From Chrysomallon squamiferum (Eukaryota; Mollusca; Gastropoda; Neomphalida; Peltospiridae), in contig CM022673.1 of assembly GCA_012295275.1 (NCBI GenBank), forward strand, positions 13,227,788 through 13,291,787: a stretch of 64,000 bases of DNA, given 5' to 3'. Below, one piece after another: positions 48,585 through 59,430 of the stretch; position 1 is the stretch's first letter; each line of letters opens with the position of its first letter. Under the pieces are notes generated by a model that did no database searches, was not told the origin of the DNA, and worked only from the letters and a program-made list of their open reading frames with translations. The position numbers and the translations under genes were made by a program.

Positions 48585-48960
48585 TTTATGACTTTTTCCA
48601 AAAACCTTGAAAATCCAGACGCACTTTTCAATGTCTAATTAAATGAGAGCAAGAAAAGCTGGCTTTTCGAGGCATTAAAGTCTTTTATGTTTGCAAAACG
48701 AACTGCACTAAATCCAATCAACACAGTAAATCGTATTACCATCTAGATATAAATTACTTTCAAGTTGTTAGAATTAGTGTTTAACAGAGCAACTAATGCA
48801 AAGGATTTGGATTTGTACTATTCCAAATTCTGCTTCTTTCGGCTTAATTACCTGCAGCTACTTACAGGTGCATTTCTCAGACAGGTATGTCTGCAAGAGT
48901 GACACAGGTGAATATAATCCTCATCTTAAAACAGTTTACAGGTATAAAGAGGTTTTTATT
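48585..48960. promoter_or_regulatory. Candidate conserved non-coding element with CAGGT cluster
   Basis: Balanced, non-repetitive sequence with GTCTAATTAAATGAG (about 48633) and a run of CAGGT words at 48848-48945: TTACCTGCAG, TTACAGGTGC, GACAGGTATG, CACAGGTGAA and TTACAGGTATA. A 61-codon plus frame crosses it without recognisable product. Confidence 0.35.
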
Positions 48961-49499
48961 TTTATTATTTCAGCAGGTTAATATCACATTCTTATTTAAT
49001 TATTTAATTTAGCTGATTAATTAAAATACAATAACATATCCAATTAAAGACAATACAAAGATTAATATTAAATTAATACCTTTTCTTTAATTAACCACAG
49101 GTTTTGGAGGTTTTTTTTTTTTTGAAATTGAGATTATAATGCAACATCAAGCTGTTTAATAATCAGTCAAACAGCACAAGCTGGAACTGAAAATAAATTT
49201 AGTTTGAACTGCTCTTTTTGTTTATACAAGTTCAAAGTTCACATGAGATGAATAAAATATTTTTTAAAAAATATTTTTGAAACTAACAAAATGAATTAAA
49301 AATATATAACAAAATAATAAAATATAAAAAATAACAAATCACAAACAAAATGTAAAATAACAAATAAAATATAAAATATGAAATCACAAATAAAAGAAAT
49401 AAAAAAAAAATCGAACAGAAGAATATGAAATCACTTGTACAATACAAAAAGGAAAAAGAAATTTATAAATATATATAAAAAAGTTCACAAACAGAATTG
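48961..49499. other. AT-rich non-coding sequence
   Basis: AAATAACAAATA low complexity at 49290-49400. No gene. Confidence 0.55.
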
Positions 49500-49865
49500 T
49501 GTTGGGTGAACTATAAGTGATGTTTGTCACGAATTCGCAACAACTTTGCTGAGAACTAGGCAGGTATTTTACACTCTATTAAACAGACAAGCTCTCGACA
49601 CAAAACTGTATTCTGCTTCAGTAGTCGCTTTAATATCAGCGTGTATGTGATGTCTGCTAGTGCAGTATCACTCTTATCGTACACTTATCCCCACTGCTCA
49701 TTCAGTGAACAGTCTCTTCTTCATTTAATCACTGAAAACTCTTATCACCTCCTCCCAATCCTGCACCCACGGAGGGGATTAGACACACAGCAGGGGCCAC
49801 TCTGACCACGAGATGACCAGAAGTGACCAAAAGATTAGGATGGAAATACTGTTTAAAAGGCAGTT
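49500..49865. promoter_or_regulatory. Candidate conserved non-coding element
   Basis: Balanced, non-repetitive sequence including TGACCACGAGATGACCAGAA and GTGACCAAAAG at about 49804-49836 (three spaced TGACC words). No open frame. Composition is the main evidence. Confidence 0.3.
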
Positions 49866-50771
49866 GGAGATAAAATACTTATTGTGTTGAAATATCAGTG
49901 GAGTATGCTTTAGTAAACATTTTAAAGGACAGGTTTAAAAACAGTAATAAAAAATAAAAAATAAAAATAATTCAAAACGCATCGACGACATTTCTTTATT
50001 TATACTTCTTTACAGGTATTTACGTCTGTACGTTCCTGAACACACAAATAAATAATATGATGTTCTATGAAATTATATTTTTTTACCGAGTCGATGCCTT
50101 TAAGAACTTAATTAAAATTTGATTTAAACTTGCCGGGCATTTCTCAGTGGCAGACGATCTTTTTCAGTTGCATTTTAAACATATAAACAAAAATGTCAAA
50201 TGTCACTTTTAAAATAATTTATTCAACCTTTTTCATTCTTTTTCATTTCCCTCGATATTTTTTCTTTTCTTTTCTTTTCTTTTTACTTTAAAAAAAAAAA
50301 AAAAAAAAAAGAAGAAGAAATAATACTGACGTTTTTGAATCACTGAATAGCAAATTACGACTAAAATTTCTGACGTAGAGATAAAAGTCGTTTGTTCAAG
50401 TTCGGCTCATCTCGACCATTTCGTGATCATTCGATATCGTCCGTAAAGCGATCCGTGAACAAAACAATTTGTATTGAAAAAGAAAACCGATGTCTAAAAT
50501 TAGTACCGGTCATTTCCGAGATCAGAGGAAAATTTTTTACAAAAAAAAAAAAAAAAAATGAAGAAGAAGATGAAGAAGAAACAGAAACAAAAACCAGACT
50601 ATTTCAAAAGAGATTTCTTTTGCAAAGAAATTTCCACGTTCTTCAGCATGGTTTTAAATAAAGTACTATGTTGCACGACAAATATTTACACATATATGAT
50701 ATCTTCAAATAGCGACATCATCATCACAAATAATGTATTATTATTATTTAATTTATTATTATTGATACACC
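49866..50771. other. Non-coding sequence
   Basis: TTTTC runs at 50259-50282, poly(A) at 50290-50309, then a short GC-richer patch with several CG dinucleotides at 50330-50530. The lysine/glutamate-rich plus frames at 50392-50848 translate A/G-rich low complexity. Confidence 0.45.

Positions 50772-50816
<45 letters not shown>
50772..50816. repeat. (ATT)n microsatellite
   Basis: Fifteen clean ATT triplets. Confidence 0.95.
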
Positions 50817-50819
<3 letters not shown>

Positions 50820-51081
50820 AAATAACAAGAAATAAACTGATTTTATAAATGATCTTCAGAACAGTGTATGTCTCCTTTATTTTTACTATCTGTTCAGATG
50901 ATCCTGATGGTTTTATATATATTTTCCTTTTTAATTTTTTAAACACATTTTGTTATTAATATTCCGTGTTAACATATATATCATATATATCATTAGTTAT
51001 AGTTTGTTTTTGTTTTGTTTTTTTTCTATAAAAATTTACTATAATATCCCAAATAAATAAATATATTATCATAACTACGTT

Positions 51082-51085
<4 letters not shown>

Positions 51086-51133
<48 letters not shown>
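51086..51133. repeat. (CA)24 microsatellite
   Basis: Uninterrupted CA run of 48 bp. Confidence 0.95.
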
Positions 51134-51135
<2 letters not shown>

Positions 51136-51775
51136 ATAAAAAGTAAACCGAAAACATTTCTACGATTAAACTCTTCCGTCTGAACTCCAAGTACATTTTC
51201 CCGGGTGACGGTTTTAACACACTGGTGGGAAACCTAATAATCGTGAAGTGCAAGTGGGTGGTGGACAAGGCGGAGCAGACGAGTAAATACCGCTCGGTTT
51301 AAAACGGAGCAAACACAATAAATTATCAACAAGAGGTTGCTCGTGTAAGAACGTAATAGATGAAAGTCAAATAAATATTTATACAGTATACGTAACAAAT
51401 TAGGCAAGGGTATTGGGCTTATTTCTATTGGTGGGGTGGGGGGAAATAAAAAAAAAATATAAAAAAAAATATAAAAAATATAAAAAATATAAAAATATAT
51501 AAAAAATACAAAAATAATAAAAATAAATTAAAAATAATAAATAAGTAAATAAATTAATAAATAAATAAAATTTATTAGTTGAAAACATTCAGAAATTGTT
51601 TAAAATACAGATGTCGGTGAAATTATTTTTTTTGAAGAAACAAATGAATGTTTTTAAAGACAGCAAAGAAAAGATAAATATAAAGAATATATTATACACA
51701 CACATTTAATTGTAGAACAAAATATTTTAATATACATTTAATTAAAACCATAATAACAACAATAATAATAACAAC

Positions 51776-51809
<34 letters not shown>

Positions 51810-51894
51810 GCCCTAATAATAAATAAAAAAAAACAAGTAATAACAATAAAAAAATAATATATACATCTATACATGCGTAACATCATTAGTCAGT
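51134..51894. other. Non-coding sequence with AT-rich microsatellites
   Basis: Balanced patch 51140-51300, then AAAAT/TATAAAAA low complexity 51450-51570 and an (AAT)n run at 51762-51809. No gene. Confidence 0.5.
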
Positions 51895-52270
51895 GTACTA
51901 TTTTCAACTATGTTACGTCACGCATATAAATATTTCACATGCAGCGGCCAATAACTTAAAGGTCTCACGCCACAGTAATATTCTGTGCGTTACTAATACG
52001 AATGCAGTTTCATCACAACTCGCTACTGCCAGGCTCTCATATCGGTTACGTATGGCGGTCTTGCTTGCCATAGCTCGGTTATTAATGATCACGAAACAAA
52101 CTTGGCGCATGCCTTCATTCGCTCGTTATCAAACGACATGAAACAAGCAGACAGCTAGGGGTATAAAAACTCGTGTATCAAATGGATTGGTAATGTCGTT
52201 AGCCGTCGGGACTCGGTCATACTCTCTCGTTTATCATTAGGGCTAGTGTCAGTTATAAACAATAGATCCA
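51895..52270. promoter_or_regulatory. CpG-containing unique island, candidate regulatory element or promoter
   Basis: About 370 bp with many CG dinucleotides (TCACGCCACAG, TGTGCGTTAC, ATCGGTTACGTATGGCGG, TTCGCTCGTT) in otherwise CG-poor sequence. GGGGTATAAAAACTCG at 52158 resembles a TATA box on the plus strand. Short open frames occur on both strands (82 and 65 codons) without recognisable products. Could be an enhancer, an alternative promoter or an old element. Confidence 0.35.
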
Positions 52271-53145
52271 GGTCCTAATTATTTTTACCAATTAGTATTT
52301 AATAAACAGAACAGAACAGACGCAGCATAAGGAATGTATGAATTAAAAACTATTTTTAAGTTGACAGAAATCCTATGAATGAAAGAAATAACTAAAAATA
52401 GAAAGAAAAAAAATATATATATATTTTTGACTCAGTAAAAATCCATTGAAATAAATTTATTATTTCAACTTATTTATGTATTTTAATATCAGAGTTTGAT
52501 AAATAATATTAATTAATGAATGTCAAAAACATATTTTCAAACTGCAGAAACCCTAATAATTTCTTTAATTAGTGTTCAATTCATAATATATATTTCTTTT
52601 TATTGATAAAAAAATAATAATTTAAAAAATGTGTTAATTTAGAATAAAAATTTTGAAATAATAAAACCAGACTGTAATTATTCACGTTAACTGGTATTTA
52701 ACAGATATTAAAAATAACTATAAAAGTTTAAAAAAAAAAATAATAATAATAAAAAATAAAAATTAATATATTATAAATTTAAAACGAACAAAAATTAACA
52801 TATGAGCATTAAAATAAAATCAAAGTCGCTCACATTAATCCATTATATATGTATATAATTTAAACTTCTGTGTTTTTCATTTAAATATAATTATACTAAT
52901 GTAACACTTCTTAGAAACATCGACAGTAATTCGATATTCTGTGTAAATCGCATTATGTAATTATATCGATATTAACGTGACAAGTCTTCATTAAACTCGT
53001 TTATTCTCCAAGCTATTTTAGTGAAATTCGCCTTATTTTAATTACAGGTAAGCTAAATATAAAATCGTTCAGTTTATGGAATAAAAGTTGTCATTAAGGA
53101 TAAGTGTACGCAACGGCTGAACTTTACGGCAAATCACTGATTTAC

Positions 53146-53181
<36 letters not shown>

Positions 53182-53689
53182 TACATACATACGCAAAACA
53201 CACACGCACACATGCGCACATACACATACATATGCACATATGCAGCAAAAAAATGTAAAAAAAATGATGTAATTTATAACAATATACAAGATAATTTAGA
53301 TGATACAAATTTGCTTTATGATAAGCTATTAAAGTTACTGTGACTTGAGGAATGAGCATTAAAAAACCTATTGGAACTGAAAAGTAGACTGCAAACAAAT
53401 TACGCCATTCCTCTATTACATAAATAATCACAAGCGTACCCTTTTTCTCAGTATTTTATAACATTTCTTATATAAAATCAAGTTTTACAAGTACGTTTGA
53501 AATTAACTTGGTGTCGGTTTGCGTGTGCGTGTGTGTGCGCGTGATAAGAATATACAGAAATAAAGATCTAATACTTAATTACAGTTTGTTGCATGTCCCG
53601 AATACACGTACACATTTAGCATCGTGTAATTTGTTGCTGTTAAAATCTGCAGATATCTTCTGAGTATTCGTATAGTGTGTGGTATTACA
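52271..53689. other. AT-rich non-coding sequence
   Basis: (TA)n(CA) low complexity at 53150-53240 creates spurious frames on both strands. TGTGCGTGTGCGTG at 53520. No gene. Confidence 0.55.
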
Positions 53690-54130
53690 TACCCACGTTA
53701 ACATTCATACATCCAGTGAATGGAACACATGTGTTTGGTATGAAATACAATTTAGTATTACATGCACTGGTATTAAAATAGACGAATATGTGCATTGTAT
53801 GAAATATACGACTACCAAAAATCATAGATTCTGTACCTCGTATCCACGCTTATGATACAACGTCTAATAGTACATACTTCACAATGCATAGCTATCTAAT
53901 CCCAGATAAATGTATATGATACGAGTTACAACATTTAATATTATGTATGATGCTACTAATCCATAGATCTTTAGTCGCTACTATGATACGATATACAACA
54001 TTTAGTATTATGTATGATTTTATTAATACAATTCATAAATACTGAATTCCGAATACACATTTTATAAAAGATCCCAAATATACGTGTATAATACGAATTA
54101 CATGTTTAACATTACGTACATTTTTACTGT
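53690..54130. repeat. Strongly diverged tandem array, unit about 60 bp
   Basis: TATGATACGA(G/T)(T/A)TACAACATTTA and ATTATGTATGAT recur at about 53738, 53798, 53850, 53918, 53978 and 54085 with heavy divergence. Confidence 0.6.
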
Positions 54131-54358
54131 TACAGTTCTAAACGCTTTGATTCCCTAAAACACGTGGGTTTTTTATATGAAATTCAGTTCACATATAGCG
54201 AACGTTATTAAAATTCAGAGTTTTCAAAACAGAAAACAGTCACCATATTTAATTGTCAGTTTTTGCCTACAGGTACATTTGTCCGATAAAATTATTATTA
54301 ACAGTTGTGTGGTTATTATTTGTTAAGCTTATGTCCACTGTGAGGTTAATTGTATGTA

Positions 54359-54361
<3 letters not shown>

Positions 54362-54410
<49 letters not shown>
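54362..54410. repeat. (TG)n microsatellite
   Basis: Uninterrupted TG run of 49 bp, followed by AAAT and TATG words to 54560. Confidence 0.95.
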
Positions 54411-54414
<4 letters not shown>

Positions 54415-54559
54415 AAATAAATATATATATTTATGTAAATGCCTGTATTTGGGTATGTATGCATGTATATGTATACACTGTATTTGTGGATGTACATATG
54501 AATGAATGAATGTGTGTTTATGTGTATATGTGTGTTTATATACCTGTATGTGTATGTTA

Positions 54560-55035
54560 TAATTATGTGAATGTGTTTATATACATATCTGCTAAGTAGA
54601 TTATGTAATAATTAAATATACACTGTGTATAATTACGCTTAATTTTCTTACGTCACAGAAATAATTCTACGAGTTCGTCTTATCAGTGCTAACGATAAGT
54701 GGATAGAACCAGTCAGATGTTCTACGTTGTCACACTGTGCTATATAGTATCAACGTCATTATAGTATTTTAAATATTACGTTTTCGTTGAGGACATAACA
54801 CACATATGCTTACATACCCATAGATGTAACATATGTAAGTACTTATTTTCATACATATAGGACAATGATGATGTATAGACATATACATACATTCACATAA
54901 ACACATCATACCTACTTACGTAGATATATACATGTATATATATATATTTATATATATATATTTGTGTATATATATATATGTATATATATTTGTGTATAGG
55001 TATATATATATTTATATTTAGTTACAAACACACGC

Positions 55036-55066
<31 letters not shown>

Positions 55067-55135
55067 CACAAACATATATATATATTATATATAAATACAT
55101 ATATATATATAAATACATACACATAATACACACAT

Positions 55136-55174
<39 letters not shown>

Positions 55175-55190
55175 AACACACATTCACACG
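54560..55190. repeat. (TA)n, TACA and (CA)n low-complexity stretch
   Basis: Unique sequence to about 54780, then TA/TATG/TACA runs (54850-55140) and a (CA)n at 55153-55172. Source of the tyrosine/cysteine/valine-rich minus-strand frames. It lies just inside the presumed first intron of the ephrin gene. Confidence 0.8.
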
Positions 55191-55288
55191 CGTAATTATA
55201 TTTTCCGAAAACATATACAGTGTATACCTGTAACAAAATACAGGTAGCATTTAAATATCAGTTTTAAAAAGAGGTGAAATGTACTCAC

Positions 55289-55407
55289 ATTGGGTTGGTT
55301 GCGTTCCAGTAGATAGTCCTCTGTTTGAACGCCGCGTTGCAGTGTTGTAGTAAAACACAGTAAATCCAAACAAGAATAGAAGCAGGTAATTCACATCCAC
55401 ACTGCAT
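55289..55407 (-). CDS. Ephrin, first coding exon (signal peptide and start of the receptor-binding domain)
   Basis: Ephrins are secreted, membrane-tethered ligands of Eph receptor tyrosine kinases that act in contact-dependent cell guidance. This exon encodes 39 codons plus two bases. It begins MQCGCELPAS, continues with a hydrophobic core (residues about 9-20, ILVWIYCVLL) typical of a signal peptide with likely cleavage near CNA/AF, and ends KQRTIYWNATNP. The YWNxTNP stretch matches the conserved YWNSSNP at the start of the ephrin domain, including the N-glycosylation sequon (NAT, residues 35-37). The exon ends at AAT followed by GTGAGTAC, a strong splice donor, leaving phase 2. As I recall, vertebrate ephrin genes also end their first coding exon close to this motif. 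The start at 55407 has A at -3. The frame stays open upstream to an ATG at 55557, but that would bury the signal peptide and run through a CT tract, so I prefer 55407. Later exons are not recognisable in the window. Ephrin class (GPI-anchored or transmembrane) cannot be told from this exon. Confidence 0.85.
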
Positions 55408-55760
55408 CGTTAGGAGAGAGAGAGAGAGAAAAAAATATTTAAAAAAAAATATATATGTCCACTGTTCTAACTCACTCCCGCTTTCGATCGACTGACTGCC
55501 ACGTCTGTCATTCAGTAATCTCTGTGAAATATCCACCCGTTTGGTATCAGTCGTCACCGGAAAAGTTGAGAACTGTTCACACGATTGTTCTGTCTGTCAG
55601 TCATCGACAGTGCAACACACCGTTGTGTGTACGAGTATATCGATGTTTGGTCACGTGGTGCTCCGGACCGCCAGCTTTTGCTTTTCCAGGATTCAAGGGA
55701 GCTAACTGCAATAAATCACTCGGCCTGAAGTCAGTCGTCAATTGATTTAACTCTTCCAAA
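55408..55760 (-). promoter_or_regulatory. Ephrin 5' UTR and proximal promoter region
   Basis: Sequence immediately upstream of the ephrin start codon is clearly less AT-rich than the surroundings and is non-repetitive apart from a short GA/CT tract at 55412-55429. It contains a CACGTG E-box near 55652 and initiator-like TCAGTC matches on the minus strand near 55490. No convincing TATA box was seen. Open frames on both strands here (plus 55455-55745, minus 55601-55888) show no recognisable protein and are probably fortuitous. The transcription start cannot be fixed from sequence alone. Confidence 0.5.
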
Positions 55761-55764
55761 TTCA

Positions 55765-55925
55765 TGAGCGGTGTTGTAATGCAAGTGATACAGTGCAAAA
55801 GTATGAGCGTTCTCTTATAATGGACAGAAGATTTAGCGTTTCTGATACAACGTAATGATATAAGCGTTGAATTGTAATGCGAAAACATTAATTTGTTTCT
55901 GATACAGTATTGTCAGTTTGTAATT
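55765..55925. repeat. Three copies of a diverged 55-bp repeat upstream of ephrin
   Basis: TGAGCGGTGTTGTAATGCAA, GAGCGTTCTCTTATAATGGA and AAGCGTTGAATTGTAATGCG start successive units, each leading to a TCTGATACA(G/A) block. It lies about 360 bp upstream of the ephrin start codon, in the promoter zone. Confidence 0.7.
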
Positions 55926-56062
55926 TAAATTGCGAAATAATTTTACAAACTTCAAACTATATAAGAACAAGTTAGGAAAATATTTCTATAGAAAAATGTA
56001 CATCTTTAATTCTCCTTGTGATGCCTTTTGCATAATATTTTATAATACAATACGATATAACA

Positions 56063-56100
<38 letters not shown>
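56063..56100. repeat. (ATT)n microsatellite
   Basis: About 12 ATT triplets. Confidence 0.9.
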
Positions 56101-56101
<1 letters not shown>

Positions 56102-56304
56102 AAATTATAAAAAATATGAATAAATAAATAAAAAAAAAAGTAAAATAACTCGCTAAAAGATGAATATTTTCGTTTTGAAATATATTTTGGAAATAAACAC
56201 ATTCACCGGTATTCATATCACTGTAAATCATTTCCATGTGTATAATATCTCCGGTTTTACATAACAAAAAATTAAAATTTGGGGCGAACGAAAGCAGATA
56301 TACT

Positions 56305-56490
56305 TACTGTTGCTACTGTTGTTGTTATCGTTATTATTATCGTTATTTTTATTATTATTGTTGTTATCGTTATTTTTATTGTTATTGTTGTTATCGTTAT
56401 TATTATCGTTATTTTTATTGTTATTGTTGTTCTTGTTATCATTATTATTGTTGTTATTATCGTTATTTTTATTTTTATTTATATTATTGT
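56305..56490. repeat. Imperfect (ATT/GTT/ATC)n array
   Basis: Nearly 190 bp of TTATTG, TTATCG and TTATTA words, with a roughly 50-bp higher-order duplication (TTATCGTTATTTTTATTGTT recurring). It generates poly-N on minus and poly-Y/C, V/I and L frames on plus. Confidence 0.9.
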
Positions 56491-56813
56491 CCTCACCGTC
56501 GTCGTTGCGGTTGTTTAAAATAACTAATACATTCAAAAATACTAATACACACACACACCTAAATGAATGAAAACATATATACATACTTAGACAATAACAG
56601 CCAAATAACGAACGAAACACTCTCTTTCTATTGGATTGTGCCAATCACTTATAAATCATGTATTGAATTGATTTATTGTTGTACATCAGGAAAATGAGTC
56701 ACATTAGACCGTGTCCCACACAATTTATCAGTCTTTGCAAAGAAAGAGTTTAAGAGCGATATTGTTTGTGATATTTTCTTCACATGTGTAAAGATGTGTG
56801 GAGACATACAGAC

Positions 56814-56818
<5 letters not shown>

Positions 56819-56900
<82 letters not shown>
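56819..56900. repeat. (GA)41 microsatellite
   Basis: Uninterrupted GA run of 82 bp, the longest dinucleotide run in the window. Confidence 0.95.
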
Positions 56901-56903
<3 letters not shown>

Positions 56904-57035
56904 AATAACTATGTACTTTTAATATTCAAAGACATTTAGATGGAGAGACAGACAGGGAGACGATATATTTAAAGATAGACTGAGAGAGAGGAGAAGACGA
57001 AACAGAAATAGAAAAATTGCAAGAGAGAAAGAAAG

Positions 57036-57081
57036 TGTATGTGTGTGTGTGTGTGTGTGTGTATGTGTGTGTGAAAGTGTA

Positions 57082-57148
<67 letters not shown>

Positions 57149-57149
57149 G
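57036..57149. repeat. (GT)n and (TGTGTA)n microsatellite
   Basis: GT run at 57036-57060 followed by about 12 TGTGTA hexamers (57077-57149). The minus-strand translation is a (HI)n frame. Confidence 0.95.
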
Positions 57150-58117
57150 ATAAGATAAAAAAAAAAAACTTGCTTTAACAACTACCAGGTACTAGTTAAC
57201 GTGATTCTATCGAAAAATAATAAAAAAATAATATATATATATATCCAGGTACTTTTAACGTGGGAGTACAGCATATGACTTCGTTAGTAAGTCTTCCAAG
57301 ACAAGCAACACAACAGTGCTTGTTTAATAACCATTGCTTATACTCCGTGAAGAAATTATTGCTCTCAAGTCTGGTGTAAGGGGATTTCGAATGTACGGAA
57401 ATTATTCTCTGAACCGAATTATTACGTAATAACTTTTGTACAAATCCAACCGTGTTGATAACAAATTACTTCGTGTCGTGTATGATGGAAAAACAAACTT
57501 AAATAATTATAATACACCGGCAAAGCGGTTTACGAAAGAATGTGTTTTGTTGGAGTCCCACTTAATGGTAATCGTCATCTTTGTGTTTTTTCTCCCGAGC
57601 GTGGAAATGTGTTTGTGCATATATCATGGATATATAATATAGATATAATATATGCAGCCATAACAGTGGTATTCTCACGAGTATGTTGGTTCACATGGTA
57701 ATAAAAATATATAAAATTTATCCCTAGAGATTTCGTTCTCAACACGGGAAATATTCTTTTCATGCGTTCGCGTAAGAAGATTTACGGTTGAATGAAAATA
57801 ATTAAATATTAATTGAACAGTTGAATACAGGGATTTAAAAGTTTAATTTTAAAAAAAATTATTATTATTATTATTATTTTTTTTAAATGTAGTTGATTAT
57901 TTTTGTTTTATGTGGACTAGTTGATCGTAAAAAGGTTAACAAAATGCTGTTAAAAGTGACGATCGCTTGTTAATTAGTGTGCGTTTTTTTTTTTTTTTTT
58001 TCTCTTTTTTGTTCTTGTTGTTTTTGTTCATATTATTAGCACGTAATTATTACTAGCAGATGTTTTGTCATTGTTGGTTAAAATATAATCATATTGTTTT
58101 GGGGGTATTATTTATGA

Positions 58118-58159
<42 letters not shown>

Positions 58160-58419
58160 TATCAAAAATAAGCTACGACGGTGAGACATAAATAAATAAA
58201 TAAATATAGATGACATTCTTAACCTAGATTCACTTTTTTATGTAAGTTTTTGTGTTCTCACAATAATTAAAGTGAGCAGAAACCTCCCACCGTGAAACCT
58301 ATTAAGTACGCATTTCAGCATCATAACGTACCACGCGATATTTCTAATCTCAACAACAAACAGCTTTTGGGGTATTTGTCAGATACCTGTATTCAGTTAC
58401 CTGCATTATTTTTAATCCT
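57150..58419. other. Non-coding sequence upstream of ephrin
   Basis: Short unrecognised frames only (57436-57642 plus, 57575-57763 minus). (ATT)n at 58122-58159. A pair of CCAGGTACT(A)GTTAACGTG/CCAGGTACTTTTAACGTG segments (57184 and 57243) is a short direct repeat. Confidence 0.5.
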
Positions 58420-58620
58420 ATTTATTGGCCTTATAAAATGTCTTTGATGCTGTTTTCGTACGCCGTCGTCCTGACCTACCAGACGCAGGTGATGTCGTGG
58501 AGACGAACCGCCAGACAGTTTATTTTATTTTATTTTTTAACGGTTTCAAGATGGTGCGCCATCAAGGGGCGTGAATTCCTACGCACAAAGTCGCTGTTTG
58601 GATGAGGCTTTGCAACTGTT
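58420..58620. promoter_or_regulatory. CpG-containing island, candidate regulatory element
   Basis: Locally GC-richer sequence with GTACGCCGTCGTCCTGACC, GACGCAGGTGATGTCG and CAAGATGGTGCGCCATC (stem GATGG/CCATC). No open frame. Confidence 0.3.
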
Positions 58621-59372
58621 TGTTTGTCCTCGAATTAAACAGAAATGGGAGTTTGCAAATTTTGTTTTAAGTTTATCAAGCAGGGATTAGCATAAATGTA
58701 CAACTTGTTTCTTCTAAATGTCATGGTTATTCGATGTAGTTAAAATTTTCGGGGACTATCTTTGGTTTTCCAAGTACTAACGTGACGTGAGTTTGTTCTG
58801 TATGTTGAAACGTTCCGGGTGGTTCAACGACGGGCTAGCAGATGTTTGCTGCTGGCCGTTCACGTGGTATAAGCCTACATTGAGTATTTATTTTGGTGTT
58901 GGACCAAGTTACCATATTTTAATTTACATATATGTTGTTTTTTTTTTGTTTTGTTTTTTTGCCTATAACATGAGAGTCTCTTACCAATGAATTCATTTAA
59001 TAAGTTATAATAGTATATCTACAATATATTTAAAGTAATAATTGTATTATATGAAGCATCTGGACATCTCATATCTTTTGATATCCAAGTATTTTCAAGT
59101 TGTAAGAAGGTTGCAGCCTATCCAGCATAAACGATGAGATCATCAGATCTTTACAACTCCTGAATTTGTTGTTGGTCAGAGAAATAAATCAAACTGGTAC
59201 TGTACGGAATCGTATAAACAGTTCTGAAAATACTTTAAAAGCCATCTTGTAGACTTTGTTAGTTTGTTGTTGTTTTTGTTTATTTTATTTTATTTTTGTT
59301 AAAATATGATTTGTTCAAGTGAAATGTAATTGCAGAATATTATTTTGAGAGTTTTAACACTATTTGAAAATA

Positions 59373-59430
<58 letters not shown>

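Larger units (their letters stand above)
1..55288 (-). other. Probable part of intron 1 of the ephrin gene
   Basis: The donor at 55288-55281 opens an intron running towards lower coordinates. No stretch resembling the cysteine-bearing ephrin receptor-binding exon was recognised on the minus strand down to position 1, so the intron may exceed 55 kb. This is inference: an exon lacking an internal methionine or a short exon could have been missed, and unrelated nested genes cannot be excluded. The individual repeats and candidate elements inside it are listed separately. Confidence 0.5.

Noticed and set aside
50330-50530. tRNA-like box B (TTCAAGTTCGGC) near 50395
   Set aside because: No cloverleaf could be built around it and the box B consensus is not met.
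53069-53431. 120-codon minus frame
   Set aside because: Its centre is (TA)n/(CA)n low complexity, and the flanks have no recognisable similarity.
55408-55557. N-terminal extension of the ephrin frame to the ATG at 55557
   Set aside because: The extension would place about 50 residues, partly from CT/A-rich low complexity, before a good signal peptide. The inner ATG has A at -3 and fits ephrin exon 1 better.
55455-55888. Open frames on both strands (plus 55455-55745, minus 55601-55888) as genes
   Set aside because: No recognisable domains. They overlap each other and lie in the presumed ephrin promoter and 5' UTR, where GC is higher and stops rarer.
56228-56644. 138-codon minus frame rich in Asn
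   Set aside because: Translation of the imperfect ATT/GTT array; the rest shows no domain.
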